From Brevundimonas diminuta 3F5N (lineage in GTDB: Bacteria; Pseudomonadota; Alphaproteobacteria; Caulobacterales; Caulobacteraceae), in contig NZ_FUIE01000049.1 of the NCBI RefSeq assembly GCF_900163625.1, forward strand, positions 1 through 64,000: a stretch of 64,000 nucleotides of DNA. Direction: 5' to 3'. Positions 63,874 through 64,000 of the stretch are shown here, piece by piece. Position 1 is the first letter of the stretch. Each line of letters starts with the position of its first letter. The position numbers and the translations under genes were made by a program. A model generated the notes under the pieces. The model was not told where the DNA came from. It ran no database searches and was given only the letters and a program-made list of their open reading frames with translations.

Positions 63874-64000
63874 ATGGCTGAACAGGAAACGCCCGTGGTC
63901 GTCTGCGGCATTGATGGCAGCGCTCATGCCGAAACGGCCGTGCGTCTGGCGGCGCACCTGGCCAAGGCGAAGGGCGGCAAGCTGGCGCTGGTGGCGGTCA
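63874..64000 (+). CDS. Universal stress protein, partial
   Basis: The first 42 codons of a UspA-family protein run off the window: VVVCGIDGSAHAETAVRLAA, then KLALVAV. The beta-strand followed by IDGS is the usual start of the nucleotide-binding fold. It follows mrp by 11 bp and is probably co-transcribed. Confidence 0.8.
   Translation, partial: MAEQETPVVVCGIDGSAHAETAVRLAAHLAKAKGGKLALVAV

Overview
The window is a GC-rich alphaproteobacterial chromosome segment from the Caulobacteraceae, most likely Brevundimonas or a close relative. Lineage markers are PopZ, a PopA-like c-di-GMP effector, the flgI-cheL-flbY operon divergent from fliX, a permuted two-piece tmRNA beside an alpha-type SspB, a CC_3452-family protein, a Xanthomonas/Caulobacter-type TonB receptor, TTAA-N7-TTAA (CtrA-type) sites, and an alphaproteobacterial SOS box (GTTC-N7-GTTC). 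No prophage, insertion sequence, CRISPR array or rRNA operon was seen. Most of the window is core chromosome.

Layout. 0-12 kb: mutL; a YceI lipoprotein; a cytochrome b561-YceI fusion; serS-surE-pcm and a degenerate LysM/M23 lipoprotein (a surE-pcm-nlpD-like order); yajC-secD-secF; a squalene/phytoene-synthase-like gene. 12-21 kb: a BigR/SqrR-like ArsR repressor with a rhodanese membrane protein, a MarR/MFS divergent pair, trmFO, two tandem paralogous membrane proteins, and uvrA with an SOS box. 21-28 kb: a group III truncated globin, a tiny membrane ORF overlapping an ABC-F ATPase, an EAL protein, the flagellar genes flbY-cheL-flgI and divergent fliX, and dksA. 28-32.5 kb: a DUF4377 lipoprotein, gltX, a LOG-family gene, an Ig-like lipoprotein, and a candidate sRNA behind a perfect CtrA box.

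32.6-40.4 kb is the most notable accessory locus. It holds a DUF5690/MFS-like permease, a HutC-type GntR repressor, a large TonB-dependent receptor, a PhnZ-like HD-domain oxygenase, and a secreted LamG/purple-acid-phosphatase-like enzyme. Three operator-like palindromes of the form TGGTnTAnACCA lie before the permease, the receptor and the phosphatase, which suggests one GntR regulon for scavenging an organophosphonate or phosphoester across both membranes.

40.4-64 kb: an old-yellow-enzyme remnant, tRNA-Asn, a SpoU methyltransferase, tRNA-Cys, a PCMT-like protein and TolC, popZ, recG, sdhE-mfd, a fused MFS/spermidine synthase, pncC-tusA, YihY, a PopA-like gene, small DUF genes, a GST, fumC, a RusA-like gene, a lipoprotein, sspB and the two-piece ssrA, miaA, mrp, and the start of a universal stress protein. 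Several genes (popA, popZ, fliX, CtrA sites, sspB/ssrA) belong to the Caulobacter-type cell-cycle and proteolysis network.
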